NCBI GenBank assembly: GCA_030652995.1
Contig: JAUSAG010000048.1
Location: 1-41,780 of the forward strand
DNA length: 41,780 bases
Direction: 5' to 3'
Source of the DNA: Methylotenera sp.
GTDB lineage: Bacteria; Pseudomonadota; Gammaproteobacteria; Burkholderiales; Methylophilaceae
Shown here: positions 25,803-37,125 of the stretch, piece by piece
Layout: each line of letters begins with the position of its first letter
How positions within the stretch are numbered: position 1 is the stretch's first letter
Made by a program: the position numbers and the translations under genes
The notes under the pieces: generated by a model
Database searches by the model: none
What the model saw: only the letters and a program-made list of their open reading frames with translations
What the model was told of the DNA's origin: nothing

Positions 25803-27083
<1,281 letters not shown>

Positions 27084-27151
27084 CAATTATGTCCTATTGA
27101 ATTAGTAGTGCTGATTAAATAACGCAATACCAACGTGGTGGTATGTTTTAT

Positions 27152-27796
27152 TTATGCTGTTTCGTTACGGTTACCAATAACTTTATCAATCATGCCATAA
27201 GCCACTGATTGTTCAGCGCTCATGAAGTTGTCGCGCTCTGTATCACGGTCTATTTCTTCAGCTGTTTTACCAGTATGGTGCGCTAGGATATCGTTTAATT
27301 TAGCACGCAAGTACAAAATCTCTTTTGCATGAATTTCAATATCACTCGACTGCCCCTGAAATCCGCCTGAAGGCTGATGAATCATCACACGTGAGTTTGG
27401 TAAGCTAAATCGCTTATCTTTTGCACCTGCAGCCAATAAAAATGCGCCCATACTAGCAGCTTGACCAATGCACAAGGTACTGACATCTGGCTTAATAAAC
27501 TGCATGGTGTCATAAATTGACATTCCAGCCGTAACAGAGCCGCCGGGCGAATTAATATACAAAGAAATATCTTTATCTGGATTATCAGCTTCTAAAAACA
27601 AAAGTTGAGCCACTACCAAATTGGCTGTCATATCATTGACAGGGCCCACTAGAAATACAACTCGCTCTTTTAAAAGACGAGAATAAATATCAAAAGAACG
27701 CTCGCCGCGGCCACTTTGCTCAATCACCATTGGGATATAACCCAAACCTTTTGGTGTTAAGTCATCCTGCGCTTGTGACTGCAACATATTGTTCAT
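27152..27796 (-). CDS. clpP: ClpP, proteolytic subunit of ATP-dependent Clp protease
   Basis: A 214-residue serine peptidase. Family landmarks are [33 protein letters not shown], the catalytic serine in [10 protein letters not shown], the histidine in MIHQPSGG and the aspartate in DTERDNFM. It assembles as a tetradecamer with ClpX or ClpA. Its ATG directly abuts the TAA of tig (no spacing), so translation is coupled within the tig-clpP-clpX operon. Confidence 0.97.
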   Translation of the reverse strand: MNNMLQSQAQDDLTPKGLGYIPMVIEQSGRGERSFDIYSRLLKERVVFLVGPVNDMTANLVVAQLLFLEADNPDKDISLYINSPGGSVTAGMSIYDTMQFIKPDVSTLCIGQAASMGAFLLAAGAKDKRFSLPNSRVMIHQPSGGFQGQSSDIEIHAKEILYLRAKLNDILAHHTGKTAEEIDRDTERDNFMSAEQSVAYGMIDKVIGNRNETA

Positions 27797-29101
27797 TTAA
27801 GCATTTCCCATTAAGTCGTCAAATTTAACTTTTTTATCACTCACTTTAGCTTTCGACAACACCCAGGCAACTGCGTTCTCTTCTGTCGCCAATGCAGAGG
27901 GCTCATCTAAACGCTTAGGATCAGCATAATACCAAGTAATGACATCTGCCGGACGCTCAAAGCTTTGTGAGAACACGTCGACCATTGCACGCACTTGATC
28001 TGCACTTGCATGCAGGCTATTGGTGTTAATCAACTCACCTAAAACTAAGCGTAATTTAGCACTGCGTTTGGCTTGATCTTCAAACATTGACGGTTCGAGT
28101 GTAATGTTGCCTAAATCCGCCCCACGCTGCTTCAGATTTTGCTCTGTTGTTTGCATCATGCGGTTAACTTCAGACTCTAATATGATGCGTGGAATTTCAA
28201 ATTCCGCGTTATCTACCAAGGCCTGGAATACTTGTTCTTTTAGTTTCGCGCTTACGCGCTTAGCAACTTCTTGATCTAAACTCTCGCTTATTTCAGTTTT
28301 CATTTTTTCAATATCACCATCTTCAACACCTAAGCTTTTAGCAAAGTCTGCATCGATTTCAGGAAATTTAGGTTGTGAAACACTGACATAAGTCACTTCA
28401 TAGCCTACTGTTTTTCCAGCAAGTTGCTCTGGGCTGTGATCTGCAGGGTAGGTAATATCAAAGCTCTTGGTTGTACCGGCCTTGCCGCCTACCAACTGCT
28501 CATCAAACGACTCTACGCGCCCAGCTTCACCTAACACCAAATCAATACCATTGTCACCAGTTGATTCTACTTCTTTTCCATCAATCGACGCCTTTAGGGT
28601 AACGTTAACGCGATCACCTTTTTTAGCTGCACGTTTAACTGGCTCGAAGCTCACTCGTTGCTTAACCAAAACGTCTAATGTTTTCTTTACGTCAGCATCA
28701 GTTAACTCAATCACTGGGCGCTCGATTTTTACTTTAGATAAATCACCCAAAGAAACTTCAGGAAACACCTCAAACGTAGCGGTGTACTCTAAAACTTCGG
28801 ATGCGGCATCGAATGGCTTATGCTCAATGTTAGGAAAGCCTGCAACGCGTAATTTATTTTCATCCACGGCTTCGCCAAAGCTTTTTTCTACAGCCGCAGA
28901 GTACACCTCATCGCGCACTTGATTGCCGTAATGCTGATTAACCAGACCTAGCGGCGCCTTTCCAGGACGGAAGCCCGAAAATTTTGCGGTGCGAGCGACT
29001 TGGTTTAACCGTTGTTTGATTTGGGCTTCTAGCGGTTCAAGTGGAACACTAATTGTGATTCTACGTTCGAGTTTACTGAGGGTTTCAACATTTAGAGCCA
29101 T
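27797..29101 (-). CDS. tig: Trigger factor, ribosome-associated chaperone/PPIase
   Basis: About 434 residues from the ATG at 29099-29101 (MALNVETLSKLERR); an upstream in-frame extension is not conserved. The N-terminal ribosome-binding domain shows FSGFRPGKAPLGLV, the signature contact loop to L23. The FKBP-type PPIase domain covers about 155-240 (KKGDRVNVTLKASIDGKEVE, FDEQLVGGKAGTTKSFDITYPADH). The long helical C-terminal arms follow. It shields nascent chains at the ribosome exit. It leads the tig-clpP-clpX operon. Confidence 0.97.
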   Translation of the reverse strand: MALNVETLSKLERRITISVPLEPLEAQIKQRLNQVARTAKFSGFRPGKAPLGLVNQHYGNQVRDEVYSAAVEKSFGEAVDENKLRVAGFPNIEHKPFDAASEVLEYTATFEVFPEVSLGDLSKVKIERPVIELTDADVKKTLDVLVKQRVSFEPVKRAAKKGDRVNVTLKASIDGKEVESTGDNGIDLVLGEAGRVESFDEQLVGGKAGTTKSFDITYPADHSPEQLAGKTVGYEVTYVSVSQPKFPEIDADFAKSLGVEDGDIEKMKTEISESLDQEVAKRVSAKLKEQVFQALVDNAEFEIPRIILESEVNRMMQTTEQNLKQRGADLGNITLEPSMFEDQAKRSAKLRLVLGELINTNSLHASADQVRAMVDVFSQSFERPADVITWYYADPKRLDEPSALATEENAVAWVLSKAKVSDKKVKFDDLMGNA

Positions 29102-29189
29102 GCCGTATTTCCTAATTTTTCTGTAATTGTATATAACGTGCAGATGCGCGATGTTATGCAGCAACGCAAGATAACAATTTAAGTAATGA

Positions 29190-29274
29190 TGGTGCGAAAG
29201 AAGAGACTCGAACTCTTACACCCGAAGGCGCTGGAACCTAAATCCAGTGCGTCTACCAATTCCGCCACTCTCGC
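29190..29274 (-). tRNA. tRNA-Leu (TAG)
   Basis: Eighty-five bases including encoded CCA. The acceptor stem is GCGAGAG/CTTTCGC with discriminator A. The anticodon arm CTGGATTTAGGTTCCAG gives TAG, and a long variable arm (CGCCTTCGGGTG region) marks it as class II. It is on the tig strand, about 90 bases upstream of it. Confidence 0.95.
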
Positions 29275-29501
29275 AGGTAGTGTACGACTCGTAAATACTT
29301 AGTCGTTCAGATAATTTGCTATTGTATCTCAACTTTTAGAAATCAGAAAAGACATAAAATAAAAAAATGTTAATTTTATTTCAGCAAGTTTTATTCTTAA
29401 TGATTTAATATGCATCGAATAGCTAGTAGAGCTAGCTACGATTGTGAGAAAATAGGATAGAAATTAAATTTTTATAACAACATTTAAAGTTGATCATTAA
29501 T

Positions 29502-29750
29502 ATGCAAAATAGTCTTAATCAAAATGAAATCAGCATGCTACGCACTGAGTTAGAGCTACTTATGCGTGAACGCCAAACTTTATTAAAAGTAACGGGGGTT
29601 GCCGCTGGATTGGTGGCTGAGTTAACTAGCCATAACTTACCTATTACTGCAGTTGAGGCCGCAGACCTACTGGCTACTTCTATCAACCATTTAAGCGAAG
29701 AAACTTTGCAGGATGCTTTAAATGCCGTACATGCTGAGATTATTCAATAA
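29502..29750 (+). CDS. Small hypothetical protein (about 82 residues)
   Basis: I do not recognise this family. From ATG 29502 it encodes about 82 residues that look all-helical: an amphipathic first half (LRTELELLMRERQTLLKVTGVAAGLVAEL) that could form a coiled coil, then a second helical pair (AVEAADLLATSINHLSEETLQDALNAV). There are no cysteines, signal peptide or membrane segment. Codon use looks genuine, and 27 bases separate it from the outer-membrane factor gene, so it may head that operon. A role in efflux is not implied by the sequence itself. Confidence 0.6.
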   Translation: MQNSLNQNEISMLRTELELLMRERQTLLKVTGVAAGLVAELTSHNLPITAVEAADLLATSINHLSEETLQDALNAVHAEIIQ

Positions 29751-29777
29751 GCTCATATTGCGCTATTGATTTAAAAG

Positions 29778-31274
29778 ATGGCTCAATTGAAAAACAAAAA
29801 ATCTACAATTTGGACTAACCCAAGCTTTAGTATTCAGTCTAATTCAGGTGTAAAGGCGATTTATAAAAGCACATTACTCATCTGCTTGCCTTTGATATTG
29901 GTAGCATGTGGTTTTGAGCAATATATTGCAAAACCAATGGATACAAAAGCGATTGCCCTGAAAATTGAAAGCAAAAACCCTGAAAGCCCGCAATTTCAAC
30001 AGTTTTTAATTAACAATGGCTTTTCACCTGAGCATCTACCCGTTAAACAATGGGACGTGGATGCGCTAACTTACTGCGCATTATTCTTCCACCCAAGTTT
30101 AGATGTAGCGCGTGCACAATGGCGTGCCGCTGAAGCAGCCACTCTGGTTGCGGCAACAAAACCCATTTCTGGTATTAATAGCCATATCGCCGATAGCAAT
30201 AACGCAAACAAAGACATTAGCCCTTATACCTTTGGCTTAAGTATAGATGTGTCGATTGAATCCGCAAACAAACGGGATATTCGCATTGAAAATGCAATGC
30301 ACTTATCGCAAATTTCCAAGCTTGAAATCGCGCAAACGGCGTGGCAGTTACGCAACTTTGTGGCACAATCTTTATATGAAACTCAACTTAATCAGCAACA
30401 AATTAACCTCTTGACTCAAGAGCAATCGTTTCGGCAGCAGGTAGTCACCATTTATCAAAAACGCGCAAATTTAGGGGTTGCATCGAATGTTGAATTAAGC
30501 ACGGCAAAACTCCAGTTGCAGCTAAGCACTGCTGAATTAAATGCTGTACAGCACAATAAGCTGGTGTTGCTAGCTAGATTAGCCAGTCATTTAGGATTAC
30601 CGCTTAGCAGAGTAGAAGCCATGCCTTTGTTGCAAGACGCATACAATACGTCTATACGAAGCTCAGCGGGCTCGATTCAAGTAAAGCCTGAAGCGCTTAA
30701 TCGTGCCGCGCTGTTAAACCGATTGGATATTCGCATCGCGCTTGAACGCTACGCCACTGCGGAAGCTAAATTAAAATTAGAAATCGCTAAGCAGTACCCA
30801 GACATTAAGCTTAGTCCAGGCTATACCTATGAATTTGGTAGCCACGTCTGGTCACTTGGGCTATCTGGCTTACTAACATTATTAAATAAAAATAAGTTAG
30901 CTATTGCCGAAGCCAAACAATTACGCGAGGTTGATGCTGCCCAGTTTGAAGCTTTGCAAAGTAATGTGATTGCAGAGGCTAGCGCAGCAAATGCCAAGGT
31001 CATACAAGCCCAACAGGCACTCACGCAACAACAAAAACTTTACGAACTCCAGCAACACAATACCCAACGGATGACACAAAGGTTGGCGGTTGGCGAAATT
31101 GATCGATTAGAATTAACTTTTAGTAAATTAGAAGACGTGATTGCCGAAAAAAATATAGCTTTAGCGCATTTTCAGCTTAAAACAGCCATCAATCAATTAG
31201 AGAACACGCTGCAACAACCGATCAACACTTTGATCACTCAAGAAAAACTTGAAGCGTTATCTTTGAACCAATGA
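29778..31274 (+). CDS. TolC-family outer-membrane efflux lipoprotein
   Basis: A 498-residue outer-membrane factor. The N-terminus has an extended basic region, then a hydrophobic core and a lipobox (LVAC, Cys near residue 45), as in CusC/NodT-like factors. Long helical segments with the OEP repeat pattern are seen (SLYETQLNQQQINLLTQEQSFRQQ; ANLGVASNVELSTAKLQLQ; QRLAVGEIDRLELTFSKLE). It should form the trimeric outer-membrane tunnel for the adaptor and pump encoded downstream (gaps 50 and 6 bases). Confidence 0.88.
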   Translation: MAQLKNKKSTIWTNPSFSIQSNSGVKAIYKSTLLICLPLILVACGFEQYIAKPMDTKAIALKIESKNPESPQFQQFLINNGFSPEHLPVKQWDVDALTYCALFFHPSLDVARAQWRAAEAATLVAATKPISGINSHIADSNNANKDISPYTFGLSIDVSIESANKRDIRIENAMHLSQISKLEIAQTAWQLRNFVAQSLYETQLNQQQINLLTQEQSFRQQVVTIYQKRANLGVASNVELSTAKLQLQLSTAELNAVQHNKLVLLARLASHLGLPLSRVEAMPLLQDAYNTSIRSSAGSIQVKPEALNRAALLNRLDIRIALERYATAEAKLKLEIAKQYPDIKLSPGYTYEFGSHVWSLGLSGLLTLLNKNKLAIAEAKQLREVDAAQFEALQSNVIAEASAANAKVIQAQQALTQQQKLYELQQHNTQRMTQRLAVGEIDRLELTFSKLEDVIAEKNIALAHFQLKTAINQLENTLQQPINTLITQEKLEALSLNQ

Positions 31275-31324
31275 GTTTTGAATGTTAATCATTGAGCCAA
31301 AGCGCGTGATGAGGATAAAATAAA

Positions 31325-32389
31325 ATGAATCGTAAAATCGCTATTATCATCGGCATACAGGCATTTTTAATTGTAATGCTGTTTTGGCTATTGGTTTTTT
31401 ATGGCAAAGATGAATTTGAAGCCTTAAACCAGCAACATGAAGAAGAAATTGAAACGCCTAATCTCGTAAGTAGTAAAGACGGTCTCACCGTTATTAACGT
31501 GAATACGGCCACGCAAATTCAAAGTGGCATTCATACCAGCCCGCTGCATGCCAGCACACACCAAGCCAACATCAGCACTTATGGTAGCGTGGTGAGTCTT
31601 GACAGCTTGATTGACCTTAGAACGCGTTATTTGGCGGCTAAATCTGAAATCGAAGTTTTACGTACGTCTTTAGCGCCACATAAAAATGAGTATGCGCGCT
31701 TAAATGTGCTCAATTTAGATGACAAAAATGTGTCTGATAAAGTGGTTGCAGTTGCTGCCAGTAATATCAAAGCGGATGAAGCCAAAATAGCTGCGGCCGA
31801 ATCGAATGTTAGAAATATTGCTGACAGCATACGTCAACAGTGGGGTGAGTCCTTGGCAAAGCAGGCAACACTAGCAAGCACTAGTGGATTACTGCAAAAT
31901 TTAATTGCTGGCAAAGAGGTGTTAATACAAACAACACTGCCGTTTGATGCCGCTGAACCGCGTGAAAACAGCAGCATTATGATTGCACCAACGGCAGCAC
32001 CATCACATACCGTTCGCGCCTATTACATTTCACGTGCGCCAATGAGTAACACTACGATTCAAGGCAAAACTTATTTTTACCGTGCAATTTCCACTGAGTT
32101 GCGCGCCGGCATGCAAATCAACGCCATCAATGCCACTTCAAATAAAAGCGTTTCCGGCGTTATCGTACCCAACGATGCCATTATTTGGTACGCAGGAATG
32201 CCATGGGTTTATCGTAAAACCGGTGAAGAAGAATTCAGCAGGTTGCCGATCAAAACCAATATTGAAGTTGAAACTGGCTGGTTTTATCAGGGCAATTTGA
32301 AAGAGAAAGACGAGGTTGTAACCAGCGGCGCACAATTGCTGTTATCAGAAGAGTTTAAATCTCAGATTACCAACGAGAATGAGGATTAA
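31325..32389 (+). CDS. Periplasmic adaptor (membrane-fusion protein) of an RND efflux system
   Basis: A 354-residue protein with one N-terminal membrane anchor or uncleaved signal (IAIIIGIQAFLIVMLFWLLVFY, residues 5-26) followed by an acidic linker. The hairpin region (about 100-180) is short, with a helical SEIEVLRTSLAPHKNEYARL stretch, and the lipoyl/beta-barrel parts are divergent. The C-terminal membrane-proximal domain is recognisable (GVIVPNDAIIWYAGMPWVYRK, LKEKDEVVTSGAQLLLSEEF). Identification relies on both similarity and position between TolC-like and RND genes. It would bridge the pump and the tunnel. Confidence 0.82.
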   Translation: MNRKIAIIIGIQAFLIVMLFWLLVFYGKDEFEALNQQHEEEIETPNLVSSKDGLTVINVNTATQIQSGIHTSPLHASTHQANISTYGSVVSLDSLIDLRTRYLAAKSEIEVLRTSLAPHKNEYARLNVLNLDDKNVSDKVVAVAASNIKADEAKIAAAESNVRNIADSIRQQWGESLAKQATLASTSGLLQNLIAGKEVLIQTTLPFDAAEPRENSSIMIAPTAAPSHTVRAYYISRAPMSNTTIQGKTYFYRAISTELRAGMQINAINATSNKSVSGVIVPNDAIIWYAGMPWVYRKTGEEEFSRLPIKTNIEVETGWFYQGNLKEKDEVVTSGAQLLLSEEFKSQITNENED

Positions 32390-32395
32390 ATCGCC

Positions 32396-35300
32396 ATGAT
32401 GTCGGCTTTAGTCCGTTTTTCCATTCGCTTTAGTGGCGTTATCATTGGCTTAGCCATGATTGTAGTGCTCTATGGTTTGTATAGCCTTAACCGCAGTAAT
32501 TTAGACGTATTTCCGGAGTTTTCACCCACACAAATCATCATTCAAACAGAGTCGCCAGGACTTTCTGCTGAGTTAGTTGAAAGCATCGTCACGCAGGCCA
32601 TTGAAACCAGCATCGCAGGTACGGTTGGCATTGAAAGCATGCGCTCGCAATCTATTCCTGGCTTATCAATTGTCACTATTATATTTGATGAGGGTAGCGA
32701 TATTTACCGTAATAGGCAAGTGATTGCAGAACGCCTCACCACACTTAACAATAAACTTCCCCAAGGCATCACGCCCAATATTACCCCACTGACCTCTTCT
32801 GCCAGCACTGTACTTGGCTTCGGCTTGACCTCGAAAACACGCAACCTCACTGAAATTCGCACACTAGTGGATTGGGTGATTGTGCCGCATTTACTGGCAA
32901 TTCCAGGTGTGGCAGATGTGAATGTATTTGGCGGAAAAGTACGGCAACTCCAAGTGCAAGTCGATCCTGAAAAAATGATACGCTATGGTATCTCACTGCT
33001 TCAAATTGAAGAGGCCGTTAAAAAAGCAACGGGGGTACGTGGTAATGGCTATATTGAAAACAAAAATCAGCGCATTGTCATCAATACTGAGGGTCAAGCC
33101 ACCTCCCCCGAAAAATTAGCACAAGTCACATTGCTACATCGTAATGGACAAACCATCCGTCTAGGTGATATTGGACAAGTGATTGAAGGTGCAGCACCAT
33201 CAATCAGTGCCGCAGCGATTAACGAAGAAACGGGCGTTTACCTTTCAGTACAGGGTCAATTAGGTGCCAACACCCACGGCGTGACCCTTGCTATTGAGCG
33301 TGCATTGCAAGAATTAAAACCTAGCTTAACTACAGAAAACGTCACCTTGCATGAAGGTTTGTTTAGACCAGCCAATTTTATTGAAGTTGCCATTAAAGGC
33401 GTACGTACGGACATTTTAATCGGCTCTATATTAGTCATTGCCATTCTATTTCTATTTCTATTTAATGTTCGCACCGCATTTATTTCAGCAACCGCTATTC
33501 CGCTTTCATTACTCACCGCTATCGTGGTGATGAGTTACTTCAACATTGGGCTTAACATCATGGTACTGGGTGGTTTGGCGATCGCCCTGGGTGAAGTGGT
33601 TGATGACGCCATTATTGATACCGAGAACATTTTTAGACGGTTGCGGGAGAATCGCATGTTGGCGCAGCCCATAGCCACCCATCGCGTCGTATTTGATGCC
33701 TCAATGGAAGTACGTAGCTCCGTGGTCTATGCCACCATTATTGTCGCGCTAGTATTTATACCACTGCTAACATTAGGTGGCATAGCTGGTAAATTATTCG
33801 CGCCTCTGGGCTTTGCTTATATTTCCGCCATCATCGCATCTTTAGTGGTTGCACTCACCCTCACCCCTGCACTATGCTATCTGTTGTTAGGTAACGCTAA
33901 GCTAGAATCAGAAGATCCACCCATGATACGCATCATTAAAAAATGGTACGTTAAAACGCTACACCGGATTGAAAAACAATACAAATTCATTATCGCAATA
34001 AGCTTTATGTTTATCGCCATTGGCTTAGGCACTCTGCCGCTATTCAAAAGCCAGTTTATTCCAGCGTTGCATGAAGGTCATTACATCATGCACATGACTG
34101 CCGTGCCAGGTACGTCAGAGCAAGAGTCACTTCGGATTGGCAAAAAAGTTTCTGCCGTTATTCGGAACGTCAAAGGGGTAAAATCAGTCACGCAATGGGT
34201 TGGACGTGCGCCCAATGGCGCAGACTCTTTTGGCACACATTACAGCGAATTTGAAATTGAAATTGGTGCAATTTCGGGTGAAGAGCAACGACGTATCCTC
34301 AACAGAATTCGTGAAGAATTGGCGGGTGAAGAAGTCGATGATGACGGTGATGGTATCGCCGAAGCTGGCTTTATTGGGGTTAATTTTGCGATCAATACTT
34401 TCTTGACCGAACGGATAGAGGAAACTATTTCCGGCTACGCCGCCTCCACTGTCATTAACATCTATGGCCAAGATTTAGATGCGCTGGATCGCGATGCCAA
34501 TGCGGTTGCCAGCGTTGTAAAAAACATCAAAGGTGCGACAGACGTAATGGTGCAATCGCCACCTGGTACACCGCAGCTCGTCATACGGCTACGCCCGGAA
34601 AAAATGGCACAATTAGGCTTACAGCCCACCGATGTTTTAGATAACATTCGCGCCGCCCACGAAGGCACGCCGATTACACAAGTGTATGAAGGAAATCGTG
34701 TGATTGGTGTCAGCGTGTTATTGGCGTTAGAAGCCCGTGATGATGTGCAAGAAACCGGCAGTTTGCCATTATTTAATCCTGAAGGAAAATTACTGCGCTT
34801 ACGTGATGTCGCTGATATTGTGCAAGAAAATGGACGCTCAAAAATACTGCATGCTGGTGCAAAACGTATTCAAACCGTCACCGCAAATGTCAATGGTCGC
34901 GATATAGAATCATTTACTGACGAGATTAAAGACACGTTAAAAAATGATGTCATTTTGTCGCAAGGTTCTTATTTAGAATTTACCGGGGCGGCAGAAGCTA
35001 ATGCTAAGTCTAAAGAGGCACTGATTTTACATTCGCTATTGGCGGGCGTCACTGTGTTCTTAATGCTTTATATCGCGTTTGGCCGCTTACGTAACTTATT
35101 GCTCACGTTTGCAAACTTACCATTTGCTTTATTTGGCGGCGTGCTCGCCATCATGGCAACGGGCGGCTGGATGTCGATAGGCTCACTGGTCGGCTTTGTC
35201 ACTTTATTTGGCATTACCTTGCGCAACTCTATTATGATGGTGTCACACTACCAACATCTGGTGGACGAAGAACACTGTACTTGGGGTTTGGAAACCTGCA

Positions 35301-35530
35301 TCCGCGGCGCCTCTGAACGCCTACCCTCTATTTTAATGACCGCGCTAGTGACAGCGCTCGGCTTATTACCGCTTGCCGCCGCCAGCGGTCAACCAGGACG
35401 TGAAATTGAAGGCCCAATGGCCACCATTATTGTGGGTGGTTTAATCACATCCACCATCCTTAACCTGCTGATTCTACCGACAATTATGTTGCATTTTGGA
35501 AAATTTGAGAAAGCTAAATTTGCATCCTAG
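32396..35530 (+). CDS. RND efflux pump, heavy-metal efflux (CusA/CzcA-like) family
   Basis: A 1044-residue inner-membrane proton-driven transporter, normal for the family: twelve membrane helices and two large periplasmic loops. HME-type motifs are [21 protein letters not shown] near the N-terminus, and the TM4 charge relay [13 protein letters not shown] (residues 399-411; D403/D404, D408, E410). The expected role is export of metal cations, perhaps from the periplasm, via the adaptor and TolC-like partners. Cus-type methionine pairs are not obvious, so copper is not favoured; zinc, cobalt or other substrates are possible. Residues 648-653 (DDDGDG) form an insertion resembling a calcium-binding loop. 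Confidence 0.9.
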   Translation: MMSALVRFSIRFSGVIIGLAMIVVLYGLYSLNRSNLDVFPEFSPTQIIIQTESPGLSAELVESIVTQAIETSIAGTVGIESMRSQSIPGLSIVTIIFDEGSDIYRNRQVIAERLTTLNNKLPQGITPNITPLTSSASTVLGFGLTSKTRNLTEIRTLVDWVIVPHLLAIPGVADVNVFGGKVRQLQVQVDPEKMIRYGISLLQIEEAVKKATGVRGNGYIENKNQRIVINTEGQATSPEKLAQVTLLHRNGQTIRLGDIGQVIEGAAPSISAAAINEETGVYLSVQGQLGANTHGVTLAIERALQELKPSLTTENVTLHEGLFRPANFIEVAIKGVRTDILIGSILVIAILFLFLFNVRTAFISATAIPLSLLTAIVVMSYFNIGLNIMVLGGLAIALGEVVDDAIIDTENIFRRLRENRMLAQPIATHRVVFDASMEVRSSVVYATIIVALVFIPLLTLGGIAGKLFAPLGFAYISAIIASLVVALTLTPALCYLLLGNAKLESEDPPMIRIIKKWYVKTLHRIEKQYKFIIAISFMFIAIGLGTLPLFKSQFIPALHEGHYIMHMTAVPGTSEQESLRIGKKVSAVIRNVKGVKSVTQWVGRAPNGADSFGTHYSEFEIEIGAISGEEQRRILNRIREELAGEEVDDDGDGIAEAGFIGVNFAINTFLTERIEETISGYAASTVINIYGQDLDALDRDANAVASVVKNIKGATDVMVQSPPGTPQLVIRLRPEKMAQLGLQPTDVLDNIRAAHEGTPITQVYEGNRVIGVSVLLALEARDDVQETGSLPLFNPEGKLLRLRDVADIVQENGRSKILHAGAKRIQTVTANVNGRDIESFTDEIKDTLKNDVILSQGSYLEFTGAAEANAKSKEALILHSLLAGVTVFLMLYIAFGRLRNLLLTFANLPFALFGGVLAIMATGGWMSIGSLVGFVTLFGITLRNSIMMVSHYQHLVDEEHCTWGLETCIRGASERLPSILMTALVTALGLLPLAAASGQPGREIEGPMATIIVGGLITSTILNLLILPTIMLHFGKFEKAKFAS

Positions 35531-36416
35531 AAACAAGCACAATGGTCGTTATGACTTCGACCTTCTCATTCAAGCCAGCCCTGCACTGGCACAGTTTGTA
35601 AAGTTAAATGCTTACAACAACACCTCCATAAACTTTGCTAATCCACAAGCCGTTAAGGCGCTGAATAAGGCATTACTTATTCAGTATTACAACATTCTAG
35701 AGTGGGATATTCCCGCACAGTACCTTTGCCCGCCTATTCCTAGTCGTGCAGACTATTTACATTATCTGGCTGATTTATTAGCTGAAACCAACCACGGCAA
35801 AATTCCACACGGCAACACTATCCGCCTGCTGGATATAGGCGTAGGTGCCAATTCTATTTACCCGCTCATTGGCAACCGTGAATACGGCTGGTGCTTTGTA
35901 GGGGCTGATATCGATGCGACTGCACTCGCCAATGCACAACAGATTTTGCATGCAAATGCGGGGCTAACCACGTCTATTGAGCTACGCTTGCAGGCAACGC
36001 CAACCAATATTTTTAAAGGCATTATCCAGCCCGATGACTTTTTCAACCTCACTCTGTGCAACCCACCGTTTCATGCATCGCTGACTGAGGCACAGGCAGG
36101 CACGCAGCGTAAATGGCAGAATCTGGGCATCAATACCGGCAAAAGTAAAGCATTTAAACTCAACTTCGGCGGTCAATCGGCTGAACTTTATTGTAATGGT
36201 GGTGAAGTCGCCTTTGTAAGCCGGATGATTGAAGAAAGCATACAATTTAAAAACCAATGCACTTGGTTTACCACGTTGATCTCTAAAGCTACGAGCTTAT
36301 CTAGTGTCTATAGCGCACTTAAAAAAGCACATGCGTTAAAGGTAAAAACCATCGACATGGCACAAGGTCAAAAGCAAAGCCGCATCGTGGCTTGGACATT
36401 TTTTAGCACAAAATAA
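35520..36416 (+). CDS. rlmF: 23S rRNA (adenine-N6)-methyltransferase RlmF-like
   Basis: About 298 residues. No in-frame ATG precedes the conserved N-terminus [16 protein letters not shown] codons exist at 35496, 35505 and 35520. I chose TTG 35520 because GAGAAAG at 35507-35513 is well spaced before it and because the homologous E. coli protein has this motif close to its start. The gene thus overlaps the pump gene by about eleven bases. Landmarks are [41 protein letters not shown], the SAM loop [15 protein letters not shown] and the catalytic NPPF. The enzyme methylates A1618 of 23S rRNA. Confidence 0.92.
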   Translation: MHPRNKHNGRYDFDLLIQASPALAQFVKLNAYNNTSINFANPQAVKALNKALLIQYYNILEWDIPAQYLCPPIPSRADYLHYLADLLAETNHGKIPHGNTIRLLDIGVGANSIYPLIGNREYGWCFVGADIDATALANAQQILHANAGLTTSIELRLQATPTNIFKGIIQPDDFFNLTLCNPPFHASLTEAQAGTQRKWQNLGINTGKSKAFKLNFGGQSAELYCNGGEVAFVSRMIEESIQFKNQCTWFTTLISKATSLSSVYSALKKAHALKVKTIDMAQGQKQSRIVAWTFFSTK

Positions 36417-36447
36417 CTAGGCCCTCATGGACTAAACTAAGCGCTAG

Positions 36448-37086
36448 TTACGCATCCAGCAAGCCGCTACGCATGGCGATCAAGGCAATTTCAGCGGAGT
36501 TATTAGCGTTGAGTTTTTGTTTGATGTTATAAAGATGCGTGCCGACAGTACGTGGGCTTAAAAATAAAGTCTCAGCTATTTCGTTAGTGGTTTTACCTTT
36601 AGCCAGCGCCATAAATACTTCGAACTCACGTGGTGACAAAACGTCTACAGGATTCTGGTCGCCATTCAACTGCTGTATAGCCATTTGCTGCGCAACACTT
36701 GCCTCCAGATATTTTTTACCGGTTGCTACAGTGCGTATTGCTTTAATCAGCTCTTCAGCCGCGCTACGTTTTGTCAAATAGCCCATTGCGCCTGCATTTA
36801 GCACACGTTTGGGGTGCACTGAGTCTTCATGCGCAGATAATACTAAAATTTTAGCCGAACTATCTTTTGCTAAAATACGCTCAATGGCTTCCAAGCCGCC
36901 AATACCTGGCATGGTGATGTCCATCACCACCACATTCGGCTTGTGTTCCATATAGCGTTGAATCGCCAGTTCGCCATTTTCGGCTTCTGCAATCACTTTG
37001 ATATCAGTATCTGATTCAAGTAGCATTTTAAAACCCATACGCACTACCGCATGATCATCTACCAGCATGACGTTAATTTGACTCAT
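36448..37086 (-). CDS. LuxR/NarL-family response regulator
   Basis: A 212-residue regulator. The receiver domain has the acidic pocket DD (residues 10-11), the phospho-acceptor D56 (VVMDITMPG), and the conserved Ser and Lys (VLSAHED, YLTKRS). The LuxR-type HTH is at about 148-205 (LSPREFEVFMALAKGKTTNEIAETLFLSPRTVGTHLYNIKQKL). It lies 39 bases downstream of its likely kinase on the same strand. Target genes are not apparent in the window. CTAGTTA (36444-36450) and TAACTAG (36414-36420) form a weak dyad at the convergent end with rlmF. Confidence 0.93.
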   Translation of the reverse strand: MSQINVMLVDDHAVVRMGFKMLLESDTDIKVIAEAENGELAIQRYMEHKPNVVVMDITMPGIGGLEAIERILAKDSSAKILVLSAHEDSVHPKRVLNAGAMGYLTKRSAAEELIKAIRTVATGKKYLEASVAQQMAIQQLNGDQNPVDVLSPREFEVFMALAKGKTTNEIAETLFLSPRTVGTHLYNIKQKLNANNSAEIALIAMRSGLLDA

Positions 37087-37125
37087 GTTGCTTACCTTCT
37101 CCCGATGTCGGGATGTTAAATATGA

